Source: Chaenocephalus aceratus (lineage: Eukaryota > Chordata > Actinopteri > Perciformes > Channichthyidae). From it: 64,000 bases of DNA. The stretch covers positions 20,041,883-20,105,882 of the forward strand of contig CM043790.1 in the NCBI GenBank assembly GCA_023974075.1. The letters run 5' to 3'. The stretch's first letter is position 1. The number at the start of each line of letters is the position of its first letter. This document shows, one piece after another, positions 1 to 12,740 of the stretch. The translations under genes were made by a program, and so were the position numbers. The notes below the pieces were generated by a model. The model saw nothing but the letters and a program-made list of their open reading frames with translations, searched no databases and was not told the origin of the DNA.

Positions 1-3000
1 TGCTCAACAAGCCCCATCCCATCTGCTGCACACAGCACATACTAAAGTTTGAAGCAGTAATGTGCTTTGAACGAGTGGAAAGTACAACCATTCCTTAGTT
101 AGCATTGAGCCGAATGAAGCATTCTCTTAAAATGTTCTTATTATTATATAACATTTATAATTGTACTCTCATGATATTCTTAAAAAAATGTCCAGATGAC
201 AAATATGTATTTATTATTATCTTAGAATGCCCTCTTAACCTTATACAGGCAGGTGTGCCATGTGCAAATACTTTACACTTGTATATGATATTTTTGTATG
301 CTTATGTTTCTCAAATGATTTGTTCTTCGGTTGGAGAAACAATGTGTGGAATGAAAATACAGGTTTTCTTTCTAAACTTGGTAGGATTGATTTTCTGTCT
401 AAGAGAAAGCATTGGTAAAATCAGATTGGGTACTGACAAAATATAAACAAATCATGATACAGTAAAGAAAATAGGAGGACATACGTTTATCACTTCATGC
501 ACGAGGCTCATTGTTGTTTCTCATTCCAGTGGTAGTTTTGGCAGTGATGGAAAGCTGTCTGTTTACATGTGTGCACATATGAAACACATGTTTATTTATA
601 TTTGTGTTCTGTTGAGATTGAGCAGCCTGTAGTGGAAACTGCAGCAACCAAATAGTTTTCAGCAGGTGGTGTTTGCACAATGAATATGCCGTGTCTCTGA
701 GTTCCACTCCCTGTTTGAAGGCCTAGAAGCAACAATATCCATCTCTAGTCCTCTTCTTACATGCCTATCATTGTTGCTGTCACTCCTGTAGTTGCCTGTC
801 ACTGGCATTTTGCGTTTTAACATTTTTAATTTAGTCATCTTCTTTGCCAAGCACACTGCATTTAATTTGTGATGAAGGAACTGGAGCAGGAGACAACATG
901 TTCCCAAATTATGGTTACATAAGTCTGAACTTATTTAGTAAAATGTATATATGAAGATGAGATGCCTCCTGGCTCTGGGGGAGTTAATTAGCAGTTTTTT
1001 TCCGGGAAAGACTCTGTGGTCTAGTGTAAATTGCAATGCCTTAGATTACACCAGAAAAGAACCGCAGTGCTCATTATACTATCGCCTAGTGCTTTAACCA
1101 GGTGGTGCGGGTTAAAAAAACAGTGGTCTAGTTAATAAAACATAATAATAATATCAAACATAATATTACTATTAACTTTATTGTGAAATTAAAACAGAAC
1201 GGTAAAGGAAAATACAGTTTCAGTCTCTCAATTTGAAGTTTATGCATTGTACCATGAATCTGTATAGACCTGTAACAGTCAACTGCATGAGGAGTTGGAA
1301 AGGTAGTTCAGTAAATCAGTAATATCTTTAAAAACTACAAGTCCCTTTCTATCAGCTGTGCACCCTTATGGTGTAAATAAAGCCTATCTACCAATTGGAT
1401 CAAATATAAAAGTCAGCCGAATTAGTGTTGATACTGCAAGGAGACGTATTGTGTGAAAATAAATGGAAGATGTTGTGTAATTGTTGATATATTTATGATC
1501 CACGTCACATATTCAGTTTCGGTGGCATTTCTTCCAGTTTGTCCAGAAGTCTTCTCATCAGGGCTCTATAAATAAAGAACTACGGCAGATATGTAATATT
1601 CAATGCAGCCAAACCATGTATTACAATGCCGTTATGTGATCACTTCCAAAGAGAAAAGCAAGAACACTCGGAATAAAGTATTATTTTTTTTTTTTTAAAT
1701 GTTTTCCAATTTCATATCGCATACACACCATATCCTAACGTGCTTTGCGGCTAAAACATCCAGGATTATGGGTAGGTAGATGTTTTAGCCAATCAAAACC
1801 TCTGAAAAAAGAAATGTGTCTCTCAGAATCGAAAGAGAAAAACCTATGGGAAAAACACAAAAGCATTGCACACAATTTAAACCAATTAATGTTGTGTAAT
1901 TAACAAGGATAAACTGATGTTTGTTAGAGGATGAGTAGTGCAGATATCACTGTTAAATCATTTGATCATTGGTTTTATTATGAAAACTTCAAGACCGGAA
2001 ATACTGTTTTCACCCCGTGAGGGTTGACGCTAACTTTACATGGAAGCTGCCGCATATACACGTTCTCCTGGCGAAACCTCAAATCATCTTCGTAATATCT
2101 TTCAAACTATAGATTCTACACATCCACTGGACGTGGATTCAAAAAGTACAATATATACTTACTAGATACTAGAAATCTAATCAAAAAAGCATTTTAATGG
2201 CCAAACTATCCTACAATTTAGGATTTTACAGAGAGGGTTATTTGTGAATAAACGACCCTCTGTAACGTTTGCAATCAACAGGAGCACTAGAGGTCGAAAA
2301 CTTTAAAACGTGATTGTAGGTCGTAATAAGCGCTTGAACAAACAACCTATTTGGTCGTAATAAGGGCCTGAACAATCGACCTAGTTGGTCGTATGATTTG
2401 GAGGACTTGTTGTTTCCTTTATACAGTACATGAGATTTCTCATTGAGCTTTGCTTAGTCTACACACCAAGATTGAACTGAGATCTTGACTTGAAGTATTA
2501 CTTGAAGAAACATTTTAAAATCCATAAGGACAATTTAATGTCTTAGGATATTTTGATATTTGAAATCCCCATATCAATCAATGATTAGTTAGATTGTTTT
2601 CCTTCACTGAAAGTAGGACAACCTAGGAAAGTGCCATGCAGGAATAATTCCAGGCAAAAGCTGGTAACCTCATCTATAAACTAACTTTAGGCTGTTTTTC
2701 CATGTCACACTAATTAAATCTGCTCATGGAATGTCACCTTTCCTGTAACCATACAAATTCAACTCCACACCCTAGTGCTCCCACACATATATTTTAAAAT
2801 CCCAAAGCACTGAGGAATCTGTCTTTGATTATTTTTCTGGGTACATCCGTGTCTCACATATTTATTGCTAGCTACCATTACAAGCTGCATCAGGAATGCT
2901 TAAGATATTCCCACACAATCCCTAGACACCCAGCAGGGCTGATGCAGCACCTGTCGCAAGGGTGAGGAGTGTGCACGCTACTTTGATGAGGAAGATGTCA

Positions 3001-3213
3001 GTGTAGTGTAGCTCTGCATAGAACCATTCAAAAGACGGCACTGCTCCATCAGGTAATACTGATGCTGTCTATTAGAGACAGCATATACATACAGTCCCTT
3101 GGCATCCCCTATCAGCGTGGGTATTGCTGTCTCCTTTAGTGATCATTTACCATCATGAGTTCAACAGCAACCAATCAATTGCATTCAACCATTGTGAAGT
3201 TTTTGTGAGACAA
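1..3213. other. Non-coding stretch, no gene recognised
   Basis: AT-rich sequence with only short, low-complexity open frames on both strands. I see no splice-flanked coding pattern. The only recognisable item is a dispersed-repeat copy at 1,627-1,762, listed separately. Confidence 0.6.
1627..1762 (+). repeat. Dispersed repeat copy, inverted partner at 25.5 kb
   Basis: About 136 bases are the reverse complement of 25,522-25,660, at roughly 80% or better identity by eye. Both begin or end with TGCCGTTATGTGAT and GCGGCTAAAACATCC and share an A/T-run core. The superfamily cannot be assigned; it is probably part of a DNA transposon whose full ends I could not define. Confidence 0.6.
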
Positions 3214-3215
3214 TA

Positions 3216-3906
3216 GCCGCGTTCACACTGCGGTACTTTTCCCACAAAGGTTCATGCGAACTTAGTTCATGATCGCGTTCACACCAAAAAGAGCCGGTAC
3301 TAAAAGTAGTTCATGCGAACCTTTTTACCCCCTCGAAAGTCCCTGCTAGAGAGCAGGGACTTTCGAGCGGCTCTTTTTTGAGAAAAGAGCTATATTCCTG
3401 ATTGGCTGGGCGAATTGCAAACCACGCCCCGTAAAACTCCCAAAAAGTTTTGTGAAGCCGCCATTTTATTATCCTCGCATTAGCATTATTAGCATTAGCA
3501 TTAGCCCAGCGCAGAAACGCAGAGAGACTAATTTATGGCAACACAAAATAAAACATGGGAGCGGTGGAGATGAGGAGGTGTCGGCGTTCTGGCGATTTAC
3601 TCGGAAGGCTTCAGTAGAAGCTGCTGGAACTCCCAGCAGCTTCTACTGAAGCCAGTCCCCAACTCCGGGGACTTCCGGCCGGGGACTTTGGGCGGCAGGA
3701 AACGCCGTGAAGTGGTTTGCGGCCTGCCAGTAAACCCAAAGCAGAAGAAGAAGAAGTGACGTCAGCGGCTTCATTTGCCTAATCCACCCCCAGGGACTTT
3801 TTCTGGTGTGAACGTGATCTGTACTTAGTTCATGCGAACTAAAGAGTTCGCATGAACTAAGTTCGCATGAACCTTTGTGGGAAAAGTACCGCAGTGTGAA
3901 CGCGGC
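3216..3906. mobile_element. 691-bp MITE with perfect 56-bp TIRs
   Basis: The left arm (3,216-3,271) starts GCCGCGTTCACACTGCGGTA, and the right arm (3,851-3,906) is its exact reverse complement over 56 bases. TA dinucleotides flank both ends (3,214-3,215 and 3,907-3,908), consistent with a TA target duplication. Two further perfect hairpins lie inside: 16-bp arms at 3,332-3,347/3,352-3,367 and 21-bp arms at 3,607-3,627/3,633-3,653. No transposase frame is present, so it is non-autonomous. The superfamily is uncertain; TA duplication would fit a Tc1/mariner-type mover. Perfect TIR identity suggests a recent insertion. Confidence 0.85.
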
Positions 3907-3908
3907 TA

Positions 3909-5633
3909 ATGTATAGGTTTTTAAAAGGTGGCTTCTTTTTAGATCTTATAATCTGCATGGATGTTAGGGTGAGATATGTGTTAAGAAACAAGCATCCACA
4001 TTATTATTTCAGTAGCTTGAGTTTCCTATCTTTTTTTCACATTAATGGAATAAAAAAGCAATCAAAAAAGAGAAAGGAGATTGGAGATGAAGGTGCTGTT
4101 GAAACTGTCTTTGCTTTGTTAGATTCTACTTTTCGTTCTTTCAAAAGTTTCTAGGGGAACACACTGCGTACAAATTTAGAAATATATAAAAGGAACTATT
4201 TTTGCATATTACTATCATAAGTTATTCAACATCAAAGCTAAACGAAGTATTAACAGTAGTAAAGATAGTGAGCAATTAAATCTGTAAAAATACAATCAAC
4301 TGTTTGTTTTTAGATATTAATAGTCTACACAATTTATAAAAACAATTATATTTGACATTATTTCATTCAACACGGATAAGTTATACATTCCTTTTGTTTT
4401 TAATTATATCATTTATCAGTAGTGTGATGTCGTTTTTTTATCTCTCTTTTTACATTGACAGGCTATGTTTGTACCTACAATGTGACACACAAAAGATAAC
4501 GAGACCACATTTCTATGACTAATTTAATTCATTCACTTTTATGTTTGTATCTTTGTATCTAACTGTGGAAATTCTATCGTAGTGTTAATTAGCATGTGTT
4601 CCTATAAAACATTGCTGAATGATAATATTTTATTGTATTGCCTATTTCTCAAATGTTGCAGAAACATGTTTTACTGAACTGTTTAGCTTTGGAATGAGAA
4701 AGTGTGTGACCCAGCATCCATGTTGAAAACAGCCAAAATTAAGTACCACTCACCTGCTTGAGCACATTTTTTATTTTGTTCATGTTTTTGAAAACATTTA
4801 AGGCAAACAATAGGCAATAGTTATTGAACCACAAATGGTCCCCCAGTACTGACATACATCTATCATAAAGTGCAGAATATCCAATTTCTCCACAAACATA
4901 TTCACAGTGTTTGTCATTCCACTGCAGATTTCCGGCCCATTTTCCACTCGATGCAGTATGTCTGCAGTTGGTGAGGGGGCAGAGGGTTAGACCCTCTAAG
5001 CTCTGTGTACTGATGTGCACTACAAAAAGTTGACAAATGGCTTTTGATGGAGACAGTGAATGGCAGACTATTCACCCGCTGCTCTCTGAAGTGGCCAAGA
5101 GAGCATTGCATTAAGTGAGAGCTGCACATCACTGCCTACAGACTGCAGCCTTGCAAACATTGGTAGAAGCAAAGCTTTTCTATGAAAAGCACCAAATCTC
5201 CCCAAAATGGATATTTTTCTTCACTCACTAACCATAGTCAGACTGAATAATATTTAGCTGTGTATAAAGATATTTTTCTGTGCGATTTTCAGCCTTGGGT
5301 CATTGTAATTTGTGGTTTGTTTGACTGCTTTCTCCTGCTCTCTGATTTATCATGGTGGAATACACCAGGACCTCCTCCCCTGTCTTGCCAGCCACAATCC
5401 TCCCTGAGGTAGCTTGGGAGAATTCAAACAAGCCCAAACATTTGCACACACAATTCCTCTGAGAGAGGGAACAAAACAAACTGACTTCAGTGGAAATAAT
5501 TAATAATAAGAGATACACATGGTTAAACAAGGAAGGCAGTATGTTGCCCTGTCCAAACAAACTCGTACCTGCACGTGGGAACACTATTATATGATTATTG
5601 CTGTACATTGTTGCTTGAGAGATTATACCCTGT
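3909..5633. other. Non-coding stretch, no gene recognised
   Basis: AT-rich sequence without recognisable elements. Short open frames here have no family resemblance or splice context. Confidence 0.5.
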
Positions 5634-5770
5634 TGGTAACACTTTATATTAAGGTACACAAATTCACCATCAGCTAGTTGTTAATTAACATGCATATTAG
5701 CAGTATATTGGCTCTTTATTAGTCATTATAAAATACTTATTAATGCCTTATTCTACATGACCATATTCTA
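5634..5770 (+). repeat. MITE-like end (GGTAACACTTTATATTAAGG)
   Basis: The block opens with GGTAACACTTTATATTAAGG and is followed by AT-rich text rich in TTAATTAAC-like words. Similar starts are common as ends of short vertebrate DNA transposons. No matching opposite end or target duplication was found, so this may be a fragment. Confidence 0.3.
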
Positions 5771-5854
5771 CAAGTAATAGGCCATTAGTTGAGAGTTTTT
5801 CCTCAATAACCCTCTAATTAGTGTTTATTTATTGCAAGTGTTGTGCGTAGACGG

Positions 5855-6290
5855 CTCTGCTAAGATTGTTCCCTAGTTTAGGTTTCATGTTATGTATTTA
5901 GATAGGTTCCTGTTTTATTTTTGATAGTCTTGTCTACCCTCATCTGTCTAAAGTACGTTTCCTGCCTTGTCTGTTTTCCCACGGTTGTGATTGTCTAATT
6001 GTCTTCACCTGGTGTTGTCTGTCTAGTATATATTGTTCTCGTCTTCCCCTGTCTCGTTGCCAGATTGTCTTGTGTGTTCCAAGCCTTCCAGCGTAAGATC
6101 CTTTTGTCATTGTCCATAGAGTTATCGTCCATAGAGTTAGATTAGTGTATTAGTAGTTTTTGTTTTGTTGCTTTATGTATTCAGTGTGTTATGACCTGTC
6201 TACATCAAAACACTTTATTTTGATACTTTGTTTGTCTCTGCATCGTGCATTTGATTCCACGCCCTTGTACAGCCCTAACAGTAAGGAAGT
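5855..6290 (+). repeat. Dispersed repeat family, copy 1
   Basis: A pyrimidine-rich, TGTCT/CCTGT-rich segment ends in a block around TCGTGCATTTGATTCCA. The same architecture and end block occur in opposite orientation at 32,113-32,725. The resemblance suggests two diverged copies of one fish repeat. Class unknown; no coding part is visible. Confidence 0.45.
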
Positions 6291-8933
6291 TGTTTGGTCT
6301 TAATATGCTCAATATGGGCCTAATAAGGCAGTAGTACCACAATAATAGTAATTCTCCCGTAATAACACTTAACAAATATCTATTATTTTGTAACAAGACA
6401 TGAAACTATAAGTGTTAATTAAGTCTAAATAACTCAAAATGAGGTATTTATATCTAAGAATATGTTCGCTATTTTAAAGTGAAGTCTTGTTCATAACCAA
6501 TAAGCTAGTAGTTTGACTCTAATTGACCTGAACAGGTTCCCTATTCTAAAGTTGCCCCCTCTTCACACTTTGTAAATACATTATAGCACACAACTACTGA
6601 AATTAACCTCAACAGTACATGAACAAAGTAGGCACATGTTGAAATATCTATTTTATTAATTAACCATTAAAGAGAGGTTCAGACACATACCAAAACAAGG
6701 CAGATTTTTTTAACAGAGTTTATGTATTTGTGTGATCATACTGTGTGACCTGCTTGTATGTACTTACACAATAGGTGTACTGTTCTCTCTATGTGTTGTA
6801 CTGTCTCAGTGTGACCATAGATTAAACAGCCAGCCAAACTATTTTGAGAGCCAGGGAATGAGCAAACCAGCCTTTTGTTGATGGCTTAAACCCCTTGTAA
6901 TGCTTGTGAATAGCACCTCTGTTACCGTCTGTTAACAGCTAATGTAAACTGACTCGTTATGATTTTAAGACGGATGTGATTTTTGTTGTTGAGGAAAACA
7001 CATGGTGTGTCCTGATTTGTACTCAATTTAGTGTTTCATTTGTATATACAGGAAACAGCAGAGGTCTAAGTGCAACAGGCTCGTGATGCACAGCATGACG
7101 TTATACGTTGCCCACGAGCCAGATGCAGTTGGAATAACCATCAAGTAATAACCATGTGTCTCCATTTATGTTAATGTGTTGTGCTTTTAAACAAACTTAA
7201 AATAATAACATTTTAATAAAAGGTATTATTAACATATTCTTAAAATAAAAAAGCTTTCTTTCTCTGATACAGTATGCTGCATATAGTGTTTGTTTTACTG
7301 TGCTTGGTAGTGACTTCAGTTATCCAGTGTTCGTGATCAGTTGTGCAAAACATTTCGCTTTATTCCCTTGTCTGTTGCATATAATTAGTGGATGAATGTA
7401 TGTGTTCTGTTGATAGGTTATAGACTTTCCACTGTTCTCAACTGTTTTTCACTTTAATTGGATATTCCTAACACATGCCTACAAACGCTTAGTGGAGAAT
7501 GCCTACTAAAAGTATACTGATAGTCAACTCTAGATTAAACTCTAAAGTTGCTTATCTGTTGATCATCAACTAATGCTTAATGTAATCTTTAGTTGACATC
7601 TTGACTCTCAACAGATTATCAACAGATAGTCGACATGACCCTGTTGACTTTCAACTGACGGATTGATTTAGAGTAGTTGATTGTCAATTTTGAAGATATT
7701 GACACAATCCACAGATAGTAAGGTTGAATATCGGTTAATAACATGTTGCAAAAAACATGTTGACAGTCAACAGACACTTTTTGTAAAATCTATAGATCAA
7801 CACTTACTGGCAGTTAGTTAAATGCATAACTTTCCTCCTCATCAATTACAAAGAAGCATTTTAGGGCTTTGTATACATTTGTACTTGACTTTCTGCGAAT
7901 TGAACATTTTGCAAAACACAGTGTGAAACGTTTGACTTGACATAGTGTGAATGCACGATGTTCCTTGATGCAGGTTATGATGAAGGGACAACTTCCTTTT
8001 CATCAGCTGAAATAAACTGTGTATTCAAAGAAGTGAAAACATCTCTAAGGTGTTTTTCTTTGGCCAGTAAAGGTTGAAATCGACCTGCATCCTGATGAAT
8101 GTAAAAATAAATAAAAAATACCTTGTGTTTGTAGGTATCTGTGAATAGTGTTTTGATATGTTGTGACATGAAGGTCACAAAGTATTACAGTCATGCCCGA
8201 GTCGTTTTCCACTAAAGTTACTCAACAGAAACTACACACAGGTGCTTTATGAATGTGTTTATAAAATCCTTTCTCTTTACCGTGATGTATTTCTCTGCCT
8301 CAGACAGAAGTGCTGATATTGCCATTATTAATGACCGTTTTATGCTTCAATCTTTCACACCCTCATTCTGGACTGCCGGCTTTTGCTCTTGTGTAATTAC
8401 ACTAATGGAGACTGACACAGGTGTTACTTATCAGCATTTTGGATGAGCCATTGCTCACTGCTTGTGATTGCCAAAGCACGTGTCATCATAGGCGCTCTCC
8501 TTGTATCCTATTTAACCCTGCCAGTATGTGAAACCTCTTGTGAAAACCATTCTATAACTGATCCTAATTATAATCATGTATAACGTCTGCGCCAAAACTG
8601 CTTTGAAACGATAAACACTGCTGTGTTTCGTAACACTCTTTAACTGCATGAATTAATAAATATTTTATAAGTATTGCTCCATAACATTGGTTACATTTAA
8701 CACTCCTTTTCTTTCCAAACCTTTCCACTTCCACATTATTTTCAAACTGGTTTTGAGAGTGGCAGCATCATCGCTGCATAAATCAAGGCTGCTGCAACTT
8801 AGTTTGCGACGTTAAGCCTTAATGTTGTATTGCTATATGAAGTAAAGTCTATTTTCTACCTAAAATGCACCACATCATGTATTACTGGCCACATAATCAC
8901 TGCACATCCAGAGAAATTAATTGTGGGATGTTT
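6291..8933. other. Non-coding stretch with a GTTGAC/GTCAAC-rich patch
   Basis: No gene recognised. Between about 7,520 and 7,790 the words GTTGA and TCAAC recur many times on both strands, giving local self-complementarity. This may be a degraded MITE, but I could not define ends. An open frame with an upstream AG at about 7,050-7,146 was considered and rejected as an exon. Confidence 0.4.
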
Positions 8934-9188
8934 GGTACCACTTTACAATAAGACTTCCTTATAAAGGGTTTAGGAATAGTTTGTAATTCATTTATTAATT
9001 AGGTTGTGAACACTTTATAAATCATTAATAAGCTTTTATAAGACATGAGATAATCAGGGCAACTGTGACCAATTGCTTGCCAAATAGTGAGCCAACATTT
9101 TTCTGTACTGCTAAGCCTTATATTGGCTACTTACTGTAGCTTACTTCATCTTCTTCTTCAGCCAGCATCCTTGGTATCTGTTGCTCAC

Positions 9189-9193
<5 letters not shown>

Positions 9194-9233
<40 letters not shown>
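9194..9233 (+). repeat. (AAT)n microsatellite
   Basis: About thirteen uninterrupted AAT units, lying at the edge of the retroposon tail that follows. Confidence 0.95.
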
Positions 9234-9425
9234 CCTTATATTTATTATAGCGCTTTATCAATGACTCTCAAAGCGCTTTACAAATACACATTACAAATAC
9301 ACATTACAAATACAGATCATACATACATGTAATGATCATCTACTGTGGACAATACCCACAGGAGCAAGTTCAGGTGAAGTGTCTTGCCCAAGGACACAAC
9401 GGCTTTACAGATCGTTGTGTTGAGT
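9234..9425 (-). mobile_element. Retroposon 3' tail (L2-like LINE/SINE type)
   Basis: The block contains TATAGCGCTTTATCAATGAC, AAAGCGCTTTACAAATACA and AAGTGTCTTGCCCAAGGACA, words characteristic of the 3' regions of fish L2-like LINEs and the SINEs that share their tails. The adjacent AAT run would be the 3' microsatellite tail, which implies minus orientation. It is 5'-truncated, with no coding part, and sits inside the MITE at 8,934-9,605. Confidence 0.55.
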
Positions 9426-10204
9426 TGATTCTCCCCCCTTCCATCTTGATGTTTCTTGGCATCTCTTATGAACATTTATGAATGAGTTACTACCATTTAT
9501 AACTGCCAAAAGGGAGTCTTATTGTAAAGTGTAAAACACATCACCAATTATTAATGAGTTACAAACATTTATAATTGATAAAAGGGAGCCTTATTGTAAA
9601 GTATGAATGAGTTATAACATTCACCCTGACCTAATACACATTTTTCACATGAAATGCAAAGTAAGATGCAACAGAACCAAGCAAAACATTTTATTCACAC
9701 ATGAAGAAAATCAGGACTCATAATAATGACTATTTAGTATGACTGCTGATACACATATTTAAACATAAAAGCTTTTCTCAGACATAAATGAAAGACTTGG
9801 TAAGGCATAATGGTAGGCCTACTCAGACTGGAAAGGCTTAGTGTATATCCTTGAACATGTGTCCAAGCAGTCCATCGGGGTGAGCAGAGCTAAGCCAAGA
9901 TGACCATTCAAGAACATTGAGGTGTTCCTCCAACAAACTCTCCGTTTTCTCTCAGTCTACGGACATGTCCTTTGACGGTCGACCAAACTCTTTCTATATG
10001 TTGGATATGAACAACAAAATGCACACAAATTACAGTAACAATTGTTTCACATCATGTTTCAAAATGCCATACTTGTTTATTAGGTGCATTATACAACATC
10101 ATTTAAGGATAATTATACAGTAATGGTCCATATTGATTTTTTGTATTGTTTTTTATTCTCTTGTACAAGAAAGCCCAGTCTATAACTGCTGAACATACAG
10201 TAGG

Positions 10205-10640
10205 AACTGGCAACCCAGTCTCACGGCATTTCGTGTTATAGTCACGACATTGAATCTATTGATTCGTGTTCACCAACACGATTTCCCCCTTCTTTTTTTT
10301 TCGTGTCACACAGAACGATTTTAAAAGCAATGTATATCTGTTGGTAGTATGTTTCGTGCCTGCAGCACGTCTTTTTGTCCGTTCGGGTCTTGGAAGACCG
10401 GAAGCTGTGGGGTTCATAAAAACATGTTCTTACTCAATATCAAGCCACGATTATTGTTTTTATTTTAAATCGTATAATGTGGGACTTTTTTTGTCGTCTG
10501 AGGAAAATAAATGGGGCTCAGAGCCTCAGAATACTGAAATCTGTATTTTTTTAAATCTTTTTATCCTTCTCATTTGTTATTCTTTTCTAAATAACACACT
10601 GTTATTTACTCACCAATAACACACAATTATCCTTGTTTTT
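10205..10640 (+). repeat. Probable dispersed repeat (CAACCCAGTCTCACGG start)
   Basis: The text begins CAACCCAGTCTCACGGCATT and has CACGA/TCGTG words repeated in both orientations over about 150 bases. It differs in composition from its surroundings and resembles a common fish repeat, but no second copy exists in the window to confirm it. Confidence 0.3.
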
Positions 10641-11194
10641 ATTTATTTGTTTAATTCCATAATCTCGGGCTTTTTTGGCGTCCGTCAGGAACTGAATTTC
10701 AAAATAAAAATAACCGGAAACAGACGTAGGACATTTCGAGCATCATTGCGATACACACCCACTGAACTGATTACCCAAGATCCTTAGCTATGGTTTAAAG
10801 AGCCTGTGACACGAGTTTCCCCCATCATCCAAACCCATCAATTGGAGTAAATATTGTCCCCTTGAAAACCGTTACTGAACTGATTTTGGATATTTGTACT
10901 TTGATAACCATTAATCTGCCCTTCAATGTTGACCATTTTCTGGATCTTCTCGGGGATTCTTCAAGTCCCGCCAAATTATGTGTGACGTCATTGCTGGCAC
11001 AGCGCTCCAGCTGCACCGTTCAGGATCCCAGCATCTGCATGTAAACGCACGACGGCGCACACAGCAGCAAGCTCAGACAGCGATGACAGTTTAATTTTGA
11101 ACGTGTCTGAGAGCTCATATGAGGCTGAAGGATCGGTTTATGTTGCATCTGTTAAAAGTTTAGGAATTAGGTGCTTCAATATGGGCGATAATAC

Positions 11195-11310
11195 GGTCAT
11201 GTAGCCAGTGTTGGACTGGGACTCAAAATCATCCCGGGACTCTCGACCGGCCCACTTCCAGTGGCGCCTCCAGACATTTTTCATAGGGGTGTCCAAATGG
11301 GGCCACTGAA
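11195..11310 (+). repeat. DNA-transposon fragment (ACTGG/CCGGCCCAC type)
   Basis: A TTGGACTGGGACTC start with CGACCGGCCCACTTC shortly after. Similar CGGACTGGCC / CCGGCCCAC blocks occur at about 24,640-24,710 and 63,598-63,780. These look like ends of one repeat family. No intact element is seen here. Confidence 0.35.
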
Positions 11311-11684
11311 AATCTTGGGATGGCCCACCAAAACCAAGAATTGAATTGTTGTAAAAGTATAGACAAGATAAAAACAATTGCAAAGACAATCACCTATTGA
11401 TATACTTTGGTTTCTTATTTTACATTTTCTGATACTATTCATCTGAAGTGAATATAATACGGATAGTTAACATTTGACTTCAAACAACATTTAAAAGAAC
11501 CTTGTTTTGTGTTATGTATACATATGTTGGTGATTTATTGTTTTGTTTTGTATATGCTAGTTGTTCTTTCCTTTTAAAAACACAAATACAGCTTAATTTA
11601 AATAAGTTCCTTTATTGTAAGGCACAAAATGTTCAGCATTCTCAACACATACAATACACAACAGCAACACAACATGTTCTTCAG

Positions 11685-11837
11685 TTCAATCAGGAGAGAC
11701 GTGATGTATGGAATACATATTTATTATCGGCCACATTATATCAATGAAACATAATGATGACAGTTCATCACAAATGAATGAAATGTTGTTTTGGCGATTA
11801 GGCCCAGGTTTTAGTAGGATATCAATCGGGAAGGGAA
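11685..11837. repeat. 153-bp direct repeat, copy 1
   Basis: Nearly identical over 153 bases to 12,514-12,666, with only a few substitutions (for example GACGTGATG versus GACATGATG). The two copies flank an 0.68-kb segment holding another interspersed repeat. In context they sit on the 3' side of the minus-strand recombinase gene and could be the split direct repeats used by Ngaro-type elements. This is inference. Confidence 0.85.
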
Positions 11838-11936
11838 GAACCGTTTCCGATGAACCCCCCTGGGTCTAGACACTGGTGGTGGTGATAAGTGGTTAGGTCC
11901 GGTTGGAAGGGAGAAGGTTAAGCTTGGTCCTGAGTT

Positions 11937-12230
11937 CAATCAATCAATCAATCAATGTTTAGTCATATAGCCCAATATCACGAATGTTACATTTGTCTCA
12001 GTGGTCTTCACAGTTTGTACAGAATATCAGTATGACAATACGACACCCTCTGTCCTTAGACCCTCACATCGTACAAGGAAAAACTTCCGAAGAAAACCCA
12101 GTTTAAAGGGAAAAATGGGAGAAACCTCAGGGAGAGCAACAGAGGAGGGATCCCTCTCCCAGGACGGACAGACGTGCAATAGATGCCGTGTGTAAATTGA
12201 AAAGATAATACATTTGCAACATAGGTAGTC
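11937..12230 (+). repeat. Interspersed fish repeat with (CAAT)n start
   Basis: Starts with (CAAT)n, continues TGTTTAGTCATATAGCCCAA, and includes TAGACCCTCACATCGTACAA and the phrase GGAGGGATCCCTCTCCCAGG, a very common fish interspersed block. No coding frame. It lies between the two 153-bp direct repeats, so it probably inserted into, or was carried by, that region. Confidence 0.55.
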
Positions 12231-12513
12231 CAAATGTTTGGAAATGCATGTGTGTGCATGCATGGAGTTGAAAGCAGGAGGCGAAGGGGTGGAGGAGGGT
12301 TGCGCGTTGACACCTGGAAGACAGCTGATAGAACAGGGGAGAGCATATATAGAGGGATTAACAGGTGCGATAATTAGGCTTGTAAATGGAGGGGCGTGAT
12401 AGGTTTAGCTGAGGAGAGGCGCTCCCTGTCATTTAGATGCAGGGAGCAAGTATTGCCATGACGAGCAATACGGAGTGTTAGGTCTTCCTGTCTGAACTTG
12501 CGCTAAGCTTCAT

Positions 12514-12666
12514 TTCAATCAGGAGAGACATGATGTATGGAATACATATTTATTATCGGTCACATTATATCAATGAAACATAATGATGACAGTTCATCAC
12601 AAATGAATGAAATGTTGTTTTGGCGATTAGGCCCAGGTTTTAGTAGGATATCAATCGGGAAGGGAA
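12514..12666. repeat. 153-bp direct repeat, copy 2
   Basis: Partner of 11,685-11,837 in the same orientation. Immediately downstream on the + strand (12,667-12,711) is an ATCTATGGATGGAAAGG block that recurs at 14,541-14,580, next to the second minisatellite. Confidence 0.85.
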
Positions 12667-12740
12667 ATCTATGGATGGAAAGGAGAGGTTAATACATGTG
12701 AGGATTTAAGCGACTGATGCCTCCCGGGCATCCTTCCTGG

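Larger units (their letters stand above)
8934..9605. mobile_element. MITE (CACTTTACAATAAG ends) interrupted by a LINE/SINE tail
   Basis: The left end reads GGTACCACTTTACAATAAG. Right ends read CTTATTGTAAAGTG at 9,517-9,531 and again at about 9,589-9,602, so the terminal segment is tandemly duplicated. A related copy lies at 26,160-26,468. The element has been split by an AAT microsatellite and a retroposon tail (9,194-9,425). There is no coding capacity; the superfamily is uncertain. Confidence 0.55.

Noticed and set aside
7040..7146. Terminal coding exon
   Set aside because: Only 32 codons, with no partner exon, no recognisable domain and a modest acceptor. Kept as a low-interest observation only.
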